From Epiperipatus broadwayi (lineage: Eukaryota > Onychophora > Udeonychophora > Euonychophora > Peripatidae): a stretch of 64,000 nt of DNA. Positions within the stretch are counted from its first letter, which is position 1, and each line of letters begins with the position of its first letter. Shown here one piece after another: positions 23,792 through 34,104 of this stretch. Both the position numbers and the translations under genes were made by a program. Location: assembly GCA_028023455.1 (NCBI GenBank), contig JAQFVV010012396.1:9404085-9468084 (forward strand), read 5' to 3'. The notes below the pieces were generated by a model. It had not been told where the DNA came from and did no database searches. It worked only from the letters and a program-made list of their open reading frames with translations.

Positions 23792-24546
23792 TAACCATCA
23801 TCGTCAACCCAATCCACTGCAAGATGAAAGTCTCTCCAAGTTCAATCCATCCCCGATATTCTAGCCTCTCTTCTCCACATCACCCCTACACACTCTCTTA
23901 TTTCATTCATCAATCTCACACATAGTCTCTTCCTGGGTCTTTTATAATCTCTTGGAATCCAGTTAATGTTTCAATTGTCAATCTAGTTTTCATCTCTTCT
24001 AGCAATATGTCTGGACCAACTCCACTTCAGCCTTTTTAATTCTTTCAATGATGACAATAAGACCTATTTGTTTTCTAACCCGTGTGTTATGTTTTTGATC
24101 TCTTCTTGTTACTCTTAACATGCATCTCTCCATACTTTTTTAAGTGGTCTGAAATCTCATATTGCTCTTCTATTAAGTCTCCAAGTCTCAGATTCATAAG
24201 TAAGAACTGGCAAAACACATTTATTAAAAACCTTCATTTTCAAACATATAGGCATATTTCCTTTTAATATTAAGTTATTTCTACCAAAAGCACTCCAACT
24301 AAGTTTAATTCCATGATTAATTTCATCCATTATGTTTCCATGTGTTGTAATAATCTGATCAAGGTATTTGTAGTTATTAACTTTTTTTAACTCATCATCA
24401 TCAATCTTTATTTTCATCTCCTGAGAAAATTTATTTAACATTATTTTAGTCTTTTGAACATTTGCCTTTAGTCCTACTTTTTTACTTTCATCTGATAACT
24501 CTTGCAAAGATTTCCTGAAGCTCTGAAACATTATTTGCAAAAACAA
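23792..24546 (-). pseudogene. RTE-type LINE, RT C-terminal fragment
   Basis: The minus-strand frame 24546-24157 encodes the end of an RTE-clade reverse transcriptase. Visible blocks are KKVGLKANVQKTKIM (the thumb-side K-T-K motif), NNYKYLDQIITTHG (the F/Y-x-Y-L-G-like block, with Asp replacing Gly), GRNNLILKGNMPICLKMKV, and CVLPVLTYESETW, matching the V-L-x-Y-G-C/S-E-T-W signature. Beyond a stop at 24157, other frames continue the conserved tail to about 23792: ERCMLRVTRRDQ, KTRLTIETL, a D-x-K-R-P-like IIKDPGRDY and a W/GETFILQWI end. The 3' terminus is kept and the 5' side is missing, the normal 5'-truncated form. The polymerase core (YADD) is absent, so it is inactive. Confidence 0.85.
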
Positions 24547-25641
24547 TACTAGTCACGTATATATATTACATATGCAGAGTTAAATACCTATAAAATTTAA
24601 ACAGAAATAATCTATGTATGAACAACACTCATATATATATATATATATATTAAAAGGCTCACAGTTTAAAATTTCCTGCCTATGCCCATGAATCTGGGTT
24701 TGAATTTCTATTAATCATTCATTAGAGTAGAGATTATCCATTTAATGATTAATTTTTCTATAATGTAATTTTCACTATACCACTCTCATGCAAGGTAGGG
24801 ATTGTTTTCTATATGCTTTTAATACTTTGTGGATGTGTATAATCATGAACATATACAGTTTCATTGATAAGTGTCAAACTTTCTGCTTTCACAACTTTGT
24901 TACAAATCATTTGATGGAAGTATATTAATAATTTTTATTAGTGATTCAATTGGATAAAACTTTAAAATTTTGAGACAATTAGGCTTAAAATTTTTTTTTT
25001 ATGTAGCTAGTCAGAAAATTTATACAGCTATTTTTTGTTAGAAGATAAAATAAAGAGGGAACTCTTCATACATTAACCATCTATCTGATAATTAAAACAT
25101 CTTGTAATTAACAACTTCTTTTTTCTTTATTTACCTGCAGAGTGAAGAGCTCTTGGAAAAGTTGTTGCTGGGCAATGGGCTATTTGAAGGCTGTTTTACG
25201 ATTTACTGTTTAGTTTATTTACATATACATACATGTAGAAAAATATTTATTACATCAGATGAAAAAATAAATAATTAAAAATGAAATAATGTATTTAAAT
25301 ATCTCAAATGTTGTTTAAATAATAAAGAAGATAAAAATTAAATTAAATAGCAATGAGATTGGAGATATGCAATACAGAGGATTTAAACTCCTGCTTTGCT
25401 TAATATTGATTTTGATAATTTGTTAAATTAGTGTTTTGATGAGGATAAACTTATCAGATTTGTTAATAATATAGCAGAAAATGAAAATAAATTTGGAGAA
25501 ATATTAAATAAAATTGATAAATTTATAAAAATGTTGGAAATAATCGTAATTAAATCTAGAACTTTTGCTTAATTAATATTGGAAATAATGATTTTTAATA
25601 AATGCAAGGGCTGAAACACACAGGCTTATATATACCTGTGT
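24547..25641. other. AT-rich non-coding DNA; possible ORF1-like scrap
   Basis: Holds a short (AT)n run near 24630. Around 25440-25555 the plus strand reads as an uninterrupted acidic/hydrophobic heptad-like frame (DEDKLIRFVNN, then GEILNKIDKFIKMLE). This could be a decayed LINE ORF1 coiled coil, but it is too short to assign. The segment 25601-25645 is homologous to the left end of the foldback at 60.86-60.90 kb, which the LTR element interrupts. Confidence 0.45.
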
Positions 25642-25645
25642 CTAT
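25642..25645. other. Target-site duplication, left (CTAT)
   Basis: CTAT here and again at 33746-33749 directly flanks the LTR element. The uninterrupted paralogous site at 60892-60895 has a single CTAT in the same sequence context, which identifies the duplication as exactly 4 bp. Confidence 0.9.
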
Positions 25646-28374
25646 TGAAACAGTGAGGTCTGCTTTGCAGATCTTCATTTCACCTTTTCTCACCTATTTT
25701 CTACCCTCATACCTTAGTTTGAACCCCAATCTATCGTAGTGTGTCTGCAATACGCTTATATACCGAAAATCCCGCCTAATTTTAAACCACGAGTACAATG
25801 CTTGTATTATATATATAACTCATTCCCAAATAAAATAAAATATTATGGATTATGTATATGTTCACATAATTTTGATTTATTAAAAAGTAGGTTATATAAG
25901 TCGTAATTGCGCACACACTATGATATGCATTTTAAAACATATCAAAATTATAAATTGTTAAAGTTATTTTGTTTGAATCTATTTACAAATATATATTACC
26001 GTCGTAATATGTTTTTGATTTAAAATAAAATTCATTTAGTAAATATTCGTTTAGTAAATAGATTCAAATATTGCAATTTAAAAGTAAAATAATTTTCGTT
26101 TAATTTAATAAAAGTCATTCCAAATATTTCTGTTAAAATAAATGAGGGACAATAGTTTAATTAGTTAATATTATATAAGTTTATCTAAAAACAGCAGATG
26201 TCCACTTAAGGTTTTCTTTAATTAGTAAAAGTAATTTTTAATTAAATCTAGTTTGTAATTCGAATGTCGACAGGGAAATTAACAAAAGAAATTAATTAAT
26301 GTTGAATTCCTTTAGACATTCGGATGATTTAATTACAGCTGATAAGTCCGATATATTTTTGTAATGCTCCAGGGCAGTTCTATTGTTAAAGTCTACTATA
26401 AAAAGGAGAGTTTTCTTTTGTTCTCCATTCTTCTAATGTTTCTAAGAGAAATCATTCTGAGGTCTAATGTTTCTAACCAAAATTATTGTAGTAATTTGTA
26501 AATCTTGACATGACGGAGTAGAGCACAAGAAGGCTATTTCTCTCCGAAATGGTCATATGCTGCCATAGACCATCGGAAGTTATCACACAAGGAACCCCAG
26601 AACTGCTGCTGCTGCCAAAAATATGAACATTTCCAGATTTTGCTGTTAAATTATATAAAAACCTGCCGACCATCAATCTACCTAAAAATGCTTCTCCAGA
26701 GGTAACCCTAAATTAACCCAAGAGCTCTTGTGATAACTAACATGCTATAGCTATTTTAAATTGTTTTCTGATATTTCACATAACTTCATTATGTATTTCT
26801 TTAACGTGTTTAAATATACTCAACATTTTGCTCTCTATCCTTGGGTTAATATTTTCTATTTATTAAGCTTTCTGTTATTTTATTATGATAATGTGTCAGA
26901 ATCGTCTTTGACCGAGTGAATTATTCCTTTTGTTGAAAATAAGACACCGCTATGAAGGCATATTTTAAATTTCTAAATAATTTCCAATTTTATTATCTTG
27001 CAAATCACTCGTTCGAGGGCGATTCTTTTCTTTAATATATAATATAATCACATAGTTTAAAATCTACATGTTATTGATTTTAATCTAATATGAGAGTATG
27101 TGCGAGGTCAATGATTAAATGTGTCCCCTAATGCATGATTGCGTATATAAATCTATACTTACTTTTCAAACCCGCAAGCATGCATTTTCCTATTTTAATT
27201 ACCATGTTCTACTTTAATTACAAAGTTCATCATTGACGTCGAGAATGTGCGGACTCTTTTAAATGAATTTTTGGGAATTTGATTGGGCATTTCTCTTAAT
27301 CCAAGTAAAACCCATTCAGTATGTTTTATATACACTAGTCTCGTATTGCTGGTAAGTGAATTGGTTGTTGAGACCACTTTGTTTTACTTTTCCAAGGATT
27401 CTTTACATGGCCAAAGTCCGTTCTCTTTGCGATTTCCAGGCAGAGTGTGTCCACAAATGACATACCTGGGAATTAAATGCAATCGTCACCCAGTCACTAA
27501 GTTTTGGCTGTTCATAAAATACTTTCCTATGGGTTAGTGGCAAGATGCCCTCCGTAATCATTCCAAATATTCCATTATTGTTTTATTTTTATATTTATTT
27601 TACAAAGCATCCGTGACTTAAACGTGTCACACCCTCCAACTTTAATAAATTCATTATCAGCAATACTGACCTCCCAATGCAACTCTATTATTATTATTCT
27701 CAAATAAATGCTTTGATCACATTCCCACTTTGTTGCTTAGTAAGCTTTTGTCCGTGCTATTCTCGAAATCAATAAATATTTTATAACACTTAATTTCAAA
27801 TATTTTCTTAAACTTGTATAATTACTCAAAGCACCTCGCACATGTTCCTATCTCTTCAAGCACATTATCGTAATGCTATTAGCCCGAGGAATAGAATATA
27901 TCACTTTGCTTTAAAACCTTTTTGTCATTTATTGGAATATAATGCCAACAATTATTTAATATGCATCCCTGTCTCATATAAGCAGACAGTGGCGTTATAT
28001 ATATAATTTATATAAATAAATTTTGTGAAATTATTTAAAACTAAATTTGATCTCTTATTTTATTTGATTCCTATCACTGTCTCGGTCTATATATATATTT
28101 TCTGCATTTCTTTTGTAAATCCATAGACGTTAATTAGCCACCCAAGCTTCTTTTAGTATAGAGTCTTTTGTTTCTCCCTGACCACCAGGCACCGGTCAAA
28201 GGTTATACTAGTAGTGGCATCAGATGCGTTATCATGTAGATGGCGCTGTGAAATTTGGACTTTAGATTCGAACTTAGTATATCTAGAAGGCAACCCCTCC
28301 TAGAATGTTCAGTTTCGTGTCTGGGGTTTGAATTCTGCAGTGTGTTAGCGAGATAGACGATTCTGACTGTTACA
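25646..28374 (+). repeat. 5' LTR (2729 bp)
   Basis: Runs from TGAAACAGTGAGG to TCTGACTGTTACA. It is near-identical to 31010-33745 throughout; visible differences include GTGAGG versus GTAAGG near the start and CATGTAGATGG versus CACGTAGATGG near the end, mostly transitions. No persuasive gene lies inside. The minus-strand frames at 26473-26676 and 28203-28409 and the plus frame at 27283-27537 recur in the other LTR simply because the repeat is duplicated. At over 2.7 kb it is several times longer than the 200-1000 bp usual for animal Ty3, BEL or Copia LTRs. Confidence 0.9.
26397..26405 (+). promoter_or_regulatory. Candidate TATA box in 5' LTR
   Basis: TATAAAAAG stands in the sequence AGTCTACTATAAAAAGGAG, about 750 bp into the LTR. 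The same nonamer is kept at 31760-31768 in the 3' LTR. It is a plausible core promoter for the element, which would make U3 about 780 bp and leave nearly 2 kb of R-U5. In AT-rich DNA a chance TATA match is easy, so this is only a candidate. Confidence 0.35.
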
Positions 28375-28397
28375 TAGTATTTTTTTTTCCGGGTCCA

Positions 28398-28423
28398 TGG
28401 CTTGCCCAAACGTGGAGCCTCGA
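28398..28423 (+). other. Candidate primer-binding site (tRNA-Lys-like)
   Basis: TGGCTTGCCCAAACGTGG, followed by AGCCTCGA, starts 24 nt after the 5' LTR. It closely resembles the classical Lys-tRNA primer site TGGCGCCCAACGTGGGGC with a few one- or two-base insertions and one substitution. A primer site should lie within about 10 nt of the LTR and pair without gaps, so this may be a decayed site. TGGCGCCCAA, a perfect start of the same motif, also occurs at 29034-29043 but is far too distant to be the working site. Confidence 0.4.
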
Positions 28424-28482
28424 TTATTTAAACACCCACATCCCTGTAGATCTTAATTATTTAAACACCCACATCCCTGTAG
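28423..28482. repeat. 27-bp tandem duplication in element interior
   Basis: The unit ATTATTTAAACACCCACATC...CCTGTAG occurs at 28423-28449 and 28456-28482, separated by 6 bp, directly after the candidate primer site. Confidence 0.9.
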
Positions 28483-29760
28483 CTTAATTTTAGCATTTTG
28501 TTTCATATTTAATCACTCAAATCCTTTATATTTTTGATATATATAATATTTTTCAAACTCTATATTATCTATTTGCATATATATTTCATGTTTTGTTTGA
28601 CTTGGGCATTCAATTACTTATACTGTATAATCAGAACTTGTCCAAACTTGCTATAGTGCGATACGAGCCATCTGTATTTATCTGTATTTATTGTTTCACT
28701 TAAGTCACGCTATATACGCATAGCGTGAATTACTTAAATATTGTCCCAAGTGAATATTGTGACAATCTATGAATATTTCAAATATTGTATTTTCTATCAA
28801 AATAAAGTTTTATCGGCTCAATGCGCAAGATAGCATAATAATAATTTTGTACGGTAATGACCTAGATATGTAATAGGCTATCGTATGGAATTCAAAAATT
28901 CAATAATAAATAAAATGTTGTAATCAATAAAAAAAAATGCGAATGTTTTAACGAGTGCCCGTAGTTAAATGGAATAGTTATTAAAATTCATTTTGGGAAG
29001 CTAACAGTCTATGGATCCTTTTAACTGGTGACATGGCGCCCAAGGGTAATTTCATTAAACGGAGTTACTTCTAAAATAAATTTTGTCACCAGGCTAAATT
29101 CTTTTATATGTAATTTGTTTTTTTTCCAACGTGTGTAAATTTTCTTAGACCAAATAATGAGACGTGAATCGGATCAATAATTATGTAAATAAAAATATAT
29201 GTATGCTAATCTTAAATAAGAAGGAACGAAATAAGTATACCTGGATCTAGCGAATGTTAACATATATAAATAAAAATTGCTTGAGTTTAAAAATATATAT
29301 GTTAGCAAAATATTTTGACAGATAGAATTTAAGAGATTTTTTATGTACGGGCAGTAGAATATATGTATGTTGGCAGCAGATTTAAACAAGAAATTTTTGC
29401 AGTAGTAAAAGGGTAGTAGTTGGGGTTTTTAGTGATAAACATAAAAGCAGTAATTAGGCCAACAGAACCGAGAGGGAGATAGCCTATTAGCCATTAATAA
29501 AATTTTGAAATCAAACGTAATAATCATCGCAGAGAGTCAAACAAGGAAAATATAATAATAGTATTTTTTTTAACCGTATTAGTTTTAGTAAGTTCAACGT
29601 AAAACAGTTTAAAAGTTTTCTTTATCAGTGCTATACATTGTGTTTTAAAAGTACACCAATTCGTTCAAAAAAAAAATTTTTTTTTGTTCAGGATAATATA
29701 GTTAGCAGTAAAATAAAATAAAAGTCATCATCATCATCGATCACGATAACATCCAAGGCC

Positions 29761-30681
29761 ATGGAAAATACGGATACTAATGAGGTCCATTTCCGGACTA
29801 TTATAGAATTGTTTAAGCAAGGTGAAGAAAGAGCGAAAAGATGGGAAGAAGAAAGCCGAAGGAGAGGTGAGGAACTTAGAGTGCTGTACAGACTCCTCCC
29901 TGGATGGCAAGATATGGCAGATAAACTCCTGAACCAGAAAGTTGAGACAAATGATTCCGCAAAGAAGACTGATACACCAGACCTGGGACCTCGAACTCAG
30001 CCAACCAAGCTCAACACTAAAATATTTCATGAAGTTAAAGAATGTCCCAAACTTTCTTTCGAAAGAGTACTTCCATTAAATGATATCCGAGACTTCGGAG
30101 ATCAAACCCAGCTAACCAAACTTAACACTAAAATATTTCATGAAGTTAAAGAATGTCCCAAACTTTCTTTGGAAAGAGTACTTCCATTAAATGATATCCG
30201 AGACTTAGGAGATCAAACCCAGCTAACCAAGCTCAATATTAAAATGTTTCATGAAGTTAAAAAATGTCCCAAACTTTATTTGGAAAGAGTACTTCCAGCA
30301 AATGATATCCGAGACTTAGGAGATCAAACCCAGCTAACCAAGCTCAATATTAAAATGTTTCACAAAGTAAAAAAATGTCCCAAACTATATTTAGACAGGA
30401 TATTCCCAGCAAATGATATATGAGACCTAGGGCCTCAAACCCAGCTAACCAAACTTACCACCAATATCGAAGTATTTAAAAAACACAAGGAAAATATCCC
30501 ACTTGATATAGCAAAAATATATCAACCAGATGAAATAAAGGAAATGGCCGAATTCTTAACCACTCTGGATTTCAGTCCCTGGGCTAAAGAACTGCCAGAC
30601 AAGGTAAAGAGGCCTGATAATCGGAGACTGCACTTATTAAAATATAAAGGCAGGTACTACCCACCAGACCCAGGATTATAG
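29761..30681 (+). pseudogene. Repeat-containing ORF of the LTR element, one internal stop
   Basis: From ATG at 29761 the frame is open for 220 codons to TGA at 30421. It then continues open in the same frame to TAG at 30679-30681, 306 codons in all. Residues 1-60 are charged (HFRTIIELFKQGEERAKRWE) and look like a helical, possibly coiled-coil region. Residues about 81-228 are four tandem 37-residue units plus the start of a fifth, each with TKLN-x-K-x-F-H-x-V-K-x-C-P-K-L, an E/D-R core and N-D-I-R-D, so a Cys recurs every 37 residues. The tail is D/E/K-rich and ends in YYPPDPGL. The internal TGA stands where the earlier units have CGA, one C-to-T change. It is not recognisable as gag, pol or a known host protein; a gag-like structural protein is the likeliest guess. 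Confidence 0.65.
30001..30480 (+). repeat. 111-bp coding tandem repeat, ~4.3 units
   Basis: Units start at 30001, 30112, 30223, 30334 and 30445 (the last partial), each at CYAACCAARCTYA. The exact 111-bp spacing preserves frame. Units 1 and 2 share a C-A-C-T-A variant (AACACTAAAATATTTCA), while units 3 and 4 share AATATTAAAATGTTTCA, which suggests stepwise pairwise expansion. Confidence 0.95.
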
Positions 30682-31000
30682 TAGTTTTTTTTTTAAAAAA
30701 ACAACAACAACAAAAAAAAAATGGACATGTCACAGGATAATATAAAAAGGAGATCGGATAAACCAATGTTAAACTTTTAAAATATTAAATATAAAAAAAT
30801 TGTTGAAATGATAATAGAAAATGTTCGCTAGATGATAGATTTTTTTATATGATCCGGGGATATAATTCAGTTTCGTTTCTTCATTAATTTATATACTATA
30901 CGTTATAGGTGTTAACTTGTAAATTTTTTTTATGCAGGCTTCATAGGTGGACACCTGTTGTAAGATTTTTTTTTTAACAATTTTTTTTTGTTCCGTCACT

Positions 31001-31009
31001 AAGGGAATG
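31001..31009 (+). other. Weak polypurine tract before 3' LTR
   Basis: AAGGGAATG lies immediately upstream of the 3' LTR start at 31010. It is short for a polypurine tract and its last two bases are not all purine, but its place is right for plus-strand DNA priming. Confidence 0.35.
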
Positions 31010-33745
31010 TGAAACAGTAAGGTCTGCTTTGCAGATCTTCGTTTCACCTTTTCTCACCTATTTCCTACCCTCATACCTTAGTTTGAACCCCAATCTATCG
31101 TAGTGTGTCTGCAATACGCTTATATACCGAAAATCCCGCCTAATTTTAAACCACGAGTACAATGCTCATATTATATATATAACTCATTCCCAAATAAATA
31201 AAATATTATGGATTATGTATATGTTCACATAATTTTGATTTATTAAAAAGTAGGTTATATAAGTCGTAATTGCGCACACACTATGATATGCATTTTAAAA
31301 CATATCAAAATTATAAATTGTTAAAGTTATTTTGTTTGAATCTATTTACAAATATATATTACCATCGTAATATATTTTGATTTAAAATAAAATTCATTTA
31401 GTAAATATTCGTTTAGTAAATAGATTCAAATATTGCAATTTAAAAGTAAAATAATTTTCGTTTAATTTAATAAAAGTCATTCCAAATATTTCTGTTAAAA
31501 TAAATGAGGGACAATAGTTTAATTAGTTAATGTTATATAAGTTTATCTAAAAACAGCAGATGTCCACTTAAGGTTTTCTTTAATTAATAAAAGTAATTTT
31601 TAATTAAATCTAGTTTGTAATTCGAATGTCGACAGGGAAATTAACAAAAGAAATTAATTAATGTTGAATTCCTTTAGACATTCGGATAGATTTAATTACA
31701 GCTGATAAGTCCGATATATTTTTGTAATGCTCCAGGGCAGTTCTATTGTTAAAGTCTACTATAAAAAGAAGGGTTTTCTTTTGTTCTCCATTCTTCTAAT
31801 GTTTCTAAGAGAAATCATTCTGAGGTCTAATGTTTCTAACCAAAATTATTGTAGTAATTTGTAAATCTTGACATGATGGAGTAGAGCGCAAGAAGGCTAT
31901 TTCTCTCCGAAATGGTCATATGCTGCCATAGACCATCGGAAGTTATCACACAAGGAACCCCGGAACTGCTGCTGCTGTCAAAAATATGAACATTTCCAGA
32001 TTTTGCTGTTAAATTATATAAAAACCTGCCGACCATCAATCTACCTAAAAATGCTTCTCCAGAGGTAACCCTAAATTAACCCAAGAGCTCTTGTGATAAC
32101 TAACATGCTATAGCTATTTTAAATTGTTTTCTGATATTTCACATAACTTCATTATGTATTTCTTTAACATGTTTAAATATACTCAACATTTTGCTCTCTA
32201 TCCTTGGGTTAATATTTTCTATTGATTAAGCTTTCTGTTATTTTATTATGATAATGTGTCAGAATCGTCTTTGACCGAGTGAATTATTCCTTTTGTTGAA
32301 ACTAAGACGCCGCTATAAAGGCATATTTTAAATTTCTAAATAATTTCCAATTTTTATTATCTTGCAAATCACTCGTTCGAGGGCGATTCTTTTCTTTAAT
32401 ATATAATATAATCACATAGTTTAAAATCTACATGTTATTGATTTTAATCTAATATGAGAGTATGTGCGAGGTCAATGATTAAATGTGTCCCCTAATGCAT
32501 GATTGCGTATATAAATCTATACTTACTTTTCAAACCCGCAAGCATGCATTTTCCTATTTTAATTACCGTGTTCTACTTTAATTACAAAGTTCATCATTGA
32601 CGTCGAGAATGTGCGGACCCTTTTTAAATGAATTTCTGGGAATTTGATTGGGCATTTCTCTTAATCCAAGTAAAACCCATTCAGTATGTTTTATATACAC
32701 TAGTCTCGTATTGCTGGTAAGTGAATTGGTTGTTGAGACCGCTTTGTTTTACTTTTCCAAGGATTCTTTACACGGCCAAGTCCGTTCTCTTCGCTTATTG
32801 CGATTTCCAGGCAGAGTGTGTCCACAAATGACACACCTGGGAATTAAACGCAATCGTCACCCAGTCGCTAAGTTTCGGCTGTTCATAAAATACTTTCCTA
32901 TGGGTTAGCGGCGAGATGCCCTCCGTAATCATTCCAAATATTCCATTATTGTTTTATTTTTATATTTATTTTACAAAGCATCCGTGACTTAAACGTGTCA
33001 CACCCTCCAACTTTAATAAATTCATTATCAGCAATACTGACCTCCCAATGCAACTCTATTATTATTATTCTCAAATAAATGCTTTGATCACATTCCCACT
33101 TTGTTGCTTAGTAAGCTTTTGTCCGTGCTATTCTCGAAATCAATAAATATTTTATAACACTTAATTTCAAATATTTTCTTAAACTTGTATAATTACTCAA
33201 AGCACCTCGCACATGTTCCTATCTCTTCAAGCACATTATCGTAATGCTATTAGCCCGAGGAATAGAATATATCACTTTGCTTTAAAACCTTTTTGTCATT
33301 TATTGGAATATAATGCCAACAATTATTTAATACGCGTCCCTGTCTCATATAAGCAGACAGTGGCATTATATATATAATTTATATAAATAAATTTTGTGAA
33401 ATTATTTAAAACTAAATTTGATCTCTTATTTTATTTGATTCCTATCACTGTCTCGGTCTATATATATATTTTCTGCATTTCTTTTGTAAATCCATAGACG
33501 TTAATTAGCCACCCAAGCTTCTTTTAGTATAGAGTCTTTTGTTTCTCCCTGACCACCAGGCACCGGTCAAAGGTTATACTAGTAGTGGCATCAGATGCGT
33601 TATCACGTAGATGGCGCTGTGAAATTTGGACTTTAGATTCGAACTTAGTATATCTAGAAGGCAACCCCTCCTAGAATGTTCAGTTTCATGTCTGGGGTTT
33701 GAATTCTGCAGTGTGTTAGCGAGATAGACGATTCTGACTGTTACA
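31010..33745 (+). repeat. 3' LTR (2736 bp)
   Basis: Starts TGAAACAGTAAGG and ends TCTGACTGTTACA, followed by the CTAT duplication. It contains the same internal landmarks as the 5' LTR, including TATAAAAAG at 31760 and the terminal ~200 bp block beginning CTCCCTGACCACCA. That terminal block is also conserved in the distant LTR at 51.9 kb. Scattered transitions and a few small indels separate it from the 5' copy. Confidence 0.9.
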
Positions 33746-33749
33746 CTAT
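33746..33749. other. Target-site duplication, right (CTAT)
   Basis: Second copy of the CTAT flanking the LTR element. It continues into ATATGTAATA, as in the uninterrupted site at 60892-60904. Confidence 0.9.
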
Positions 33750-33756
33750 ATATGTA

Positions 33757-34104
33757 ATATATAGGGTATATGAGCACAGACTTTCACATGACCCACCACT
33801 CTCCACACTATCTCATAACACTGATACACTCGGACACACATCTGTTGAAAAGATAAATAATCACCAATATACGTATTTCATGCTAAACCAACAATCATCA
33901 GTTGGTCCAGATTACCATCTCTACACATATATGCTATAAGTGTTCAGATATATATTAAGATAGCCAAAGGTTTAGCATGAAATACGTATATTAGTGATTA
34001 TTTATCTTTTCAACATTATGTGTGTTCGAGTGTATCAGTGTTATGAGATAGTGTGGAGAGTGGTGGGTCATGTGAAAGTCTGTGCTCATATACCCTATAT
34101 ATTA
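33757..34104. mobile_element. Foldback family B, copy 1 (split by LTR element)
   Basis: Inverted arms. Left: ATAGGGTATATGAGCACAGA, CATGACCCACCACTCTCC and ATACGTATTTCATGCTAAACC. Right: the complements through GGTTTAGCATGAAATACG, GGAGAGTGGTGGGTCATG and CTGTGCTCATATACCCTAT. Its left outer flank was separated by the LTR insertion and now lies at 25601-25645. Outside both ends is a near-repeat, TTAATAAATGCAAGGGCT (about 25597-25614) and TTAATAAATGGAAGGGCT (about 34102-34119), a possible long target duplication of the foldback itself. No coding capacity. Confidence 0.85.

Larger units (their letters stand above)
25646..33745 (+). mobile_element. LTR retroelement with giant LTRs (LARD-like)
   Basis: An 8100-bp insertion consisting of a 2729-bp left LTR, a 2635-bp interior and a 2736-bp right LTR. 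Each LTR starts TGAAACAGT and ends ACTGTTACA, an inverted terminal pair with one mismatch. The 4-bp duplication CTAT flanks it. The interior has no visible protease, RT, RNase H or integrase motifs. It has one ORF with a 37-residue tandem repeat, a tRNA-Lys-like primer-site candidate near the left LTR, and a weak purine tract AAGGGAA before the right LTR. The plus direction is set by these three signals. The LTRs differ only by scattered substitutions and small indels, suggesting a fairly young insertion. It resembles large retrotransposon derivatives that depend on an autonomous partner. Confidence 0.9.

Noticed and set aside
26473-26676. 67-codon minus-strand ORF conserved in both LTRs (also 31836-32039)
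   Set aside because: Its conservation reflects LTR identity, not selection. It runs against the element's direction, and I could not find it in the solo LTR at 51.9 kb.
27283-27537. Plus-strand ORF present in both LTRs (also 32648-32908)
   Set aside because: The two versions differ by small indels that shift frame locally (around 27410 and 32775), as expected of non-coding sequence.
29034-29043. TGGCGCCCAA as the working primer-binding site
   Set aside because: It lies about 660 nt from the end of the 5' LTR, while the boundary is fixed by the target duplication. Too far for minus-strand priming.
30001-30480. CRISPR or satellite array
   Set aside because: The units are directly adjacent without spacers and keep an open frame; this is a coding tandem repeat in a eukaryotic element.
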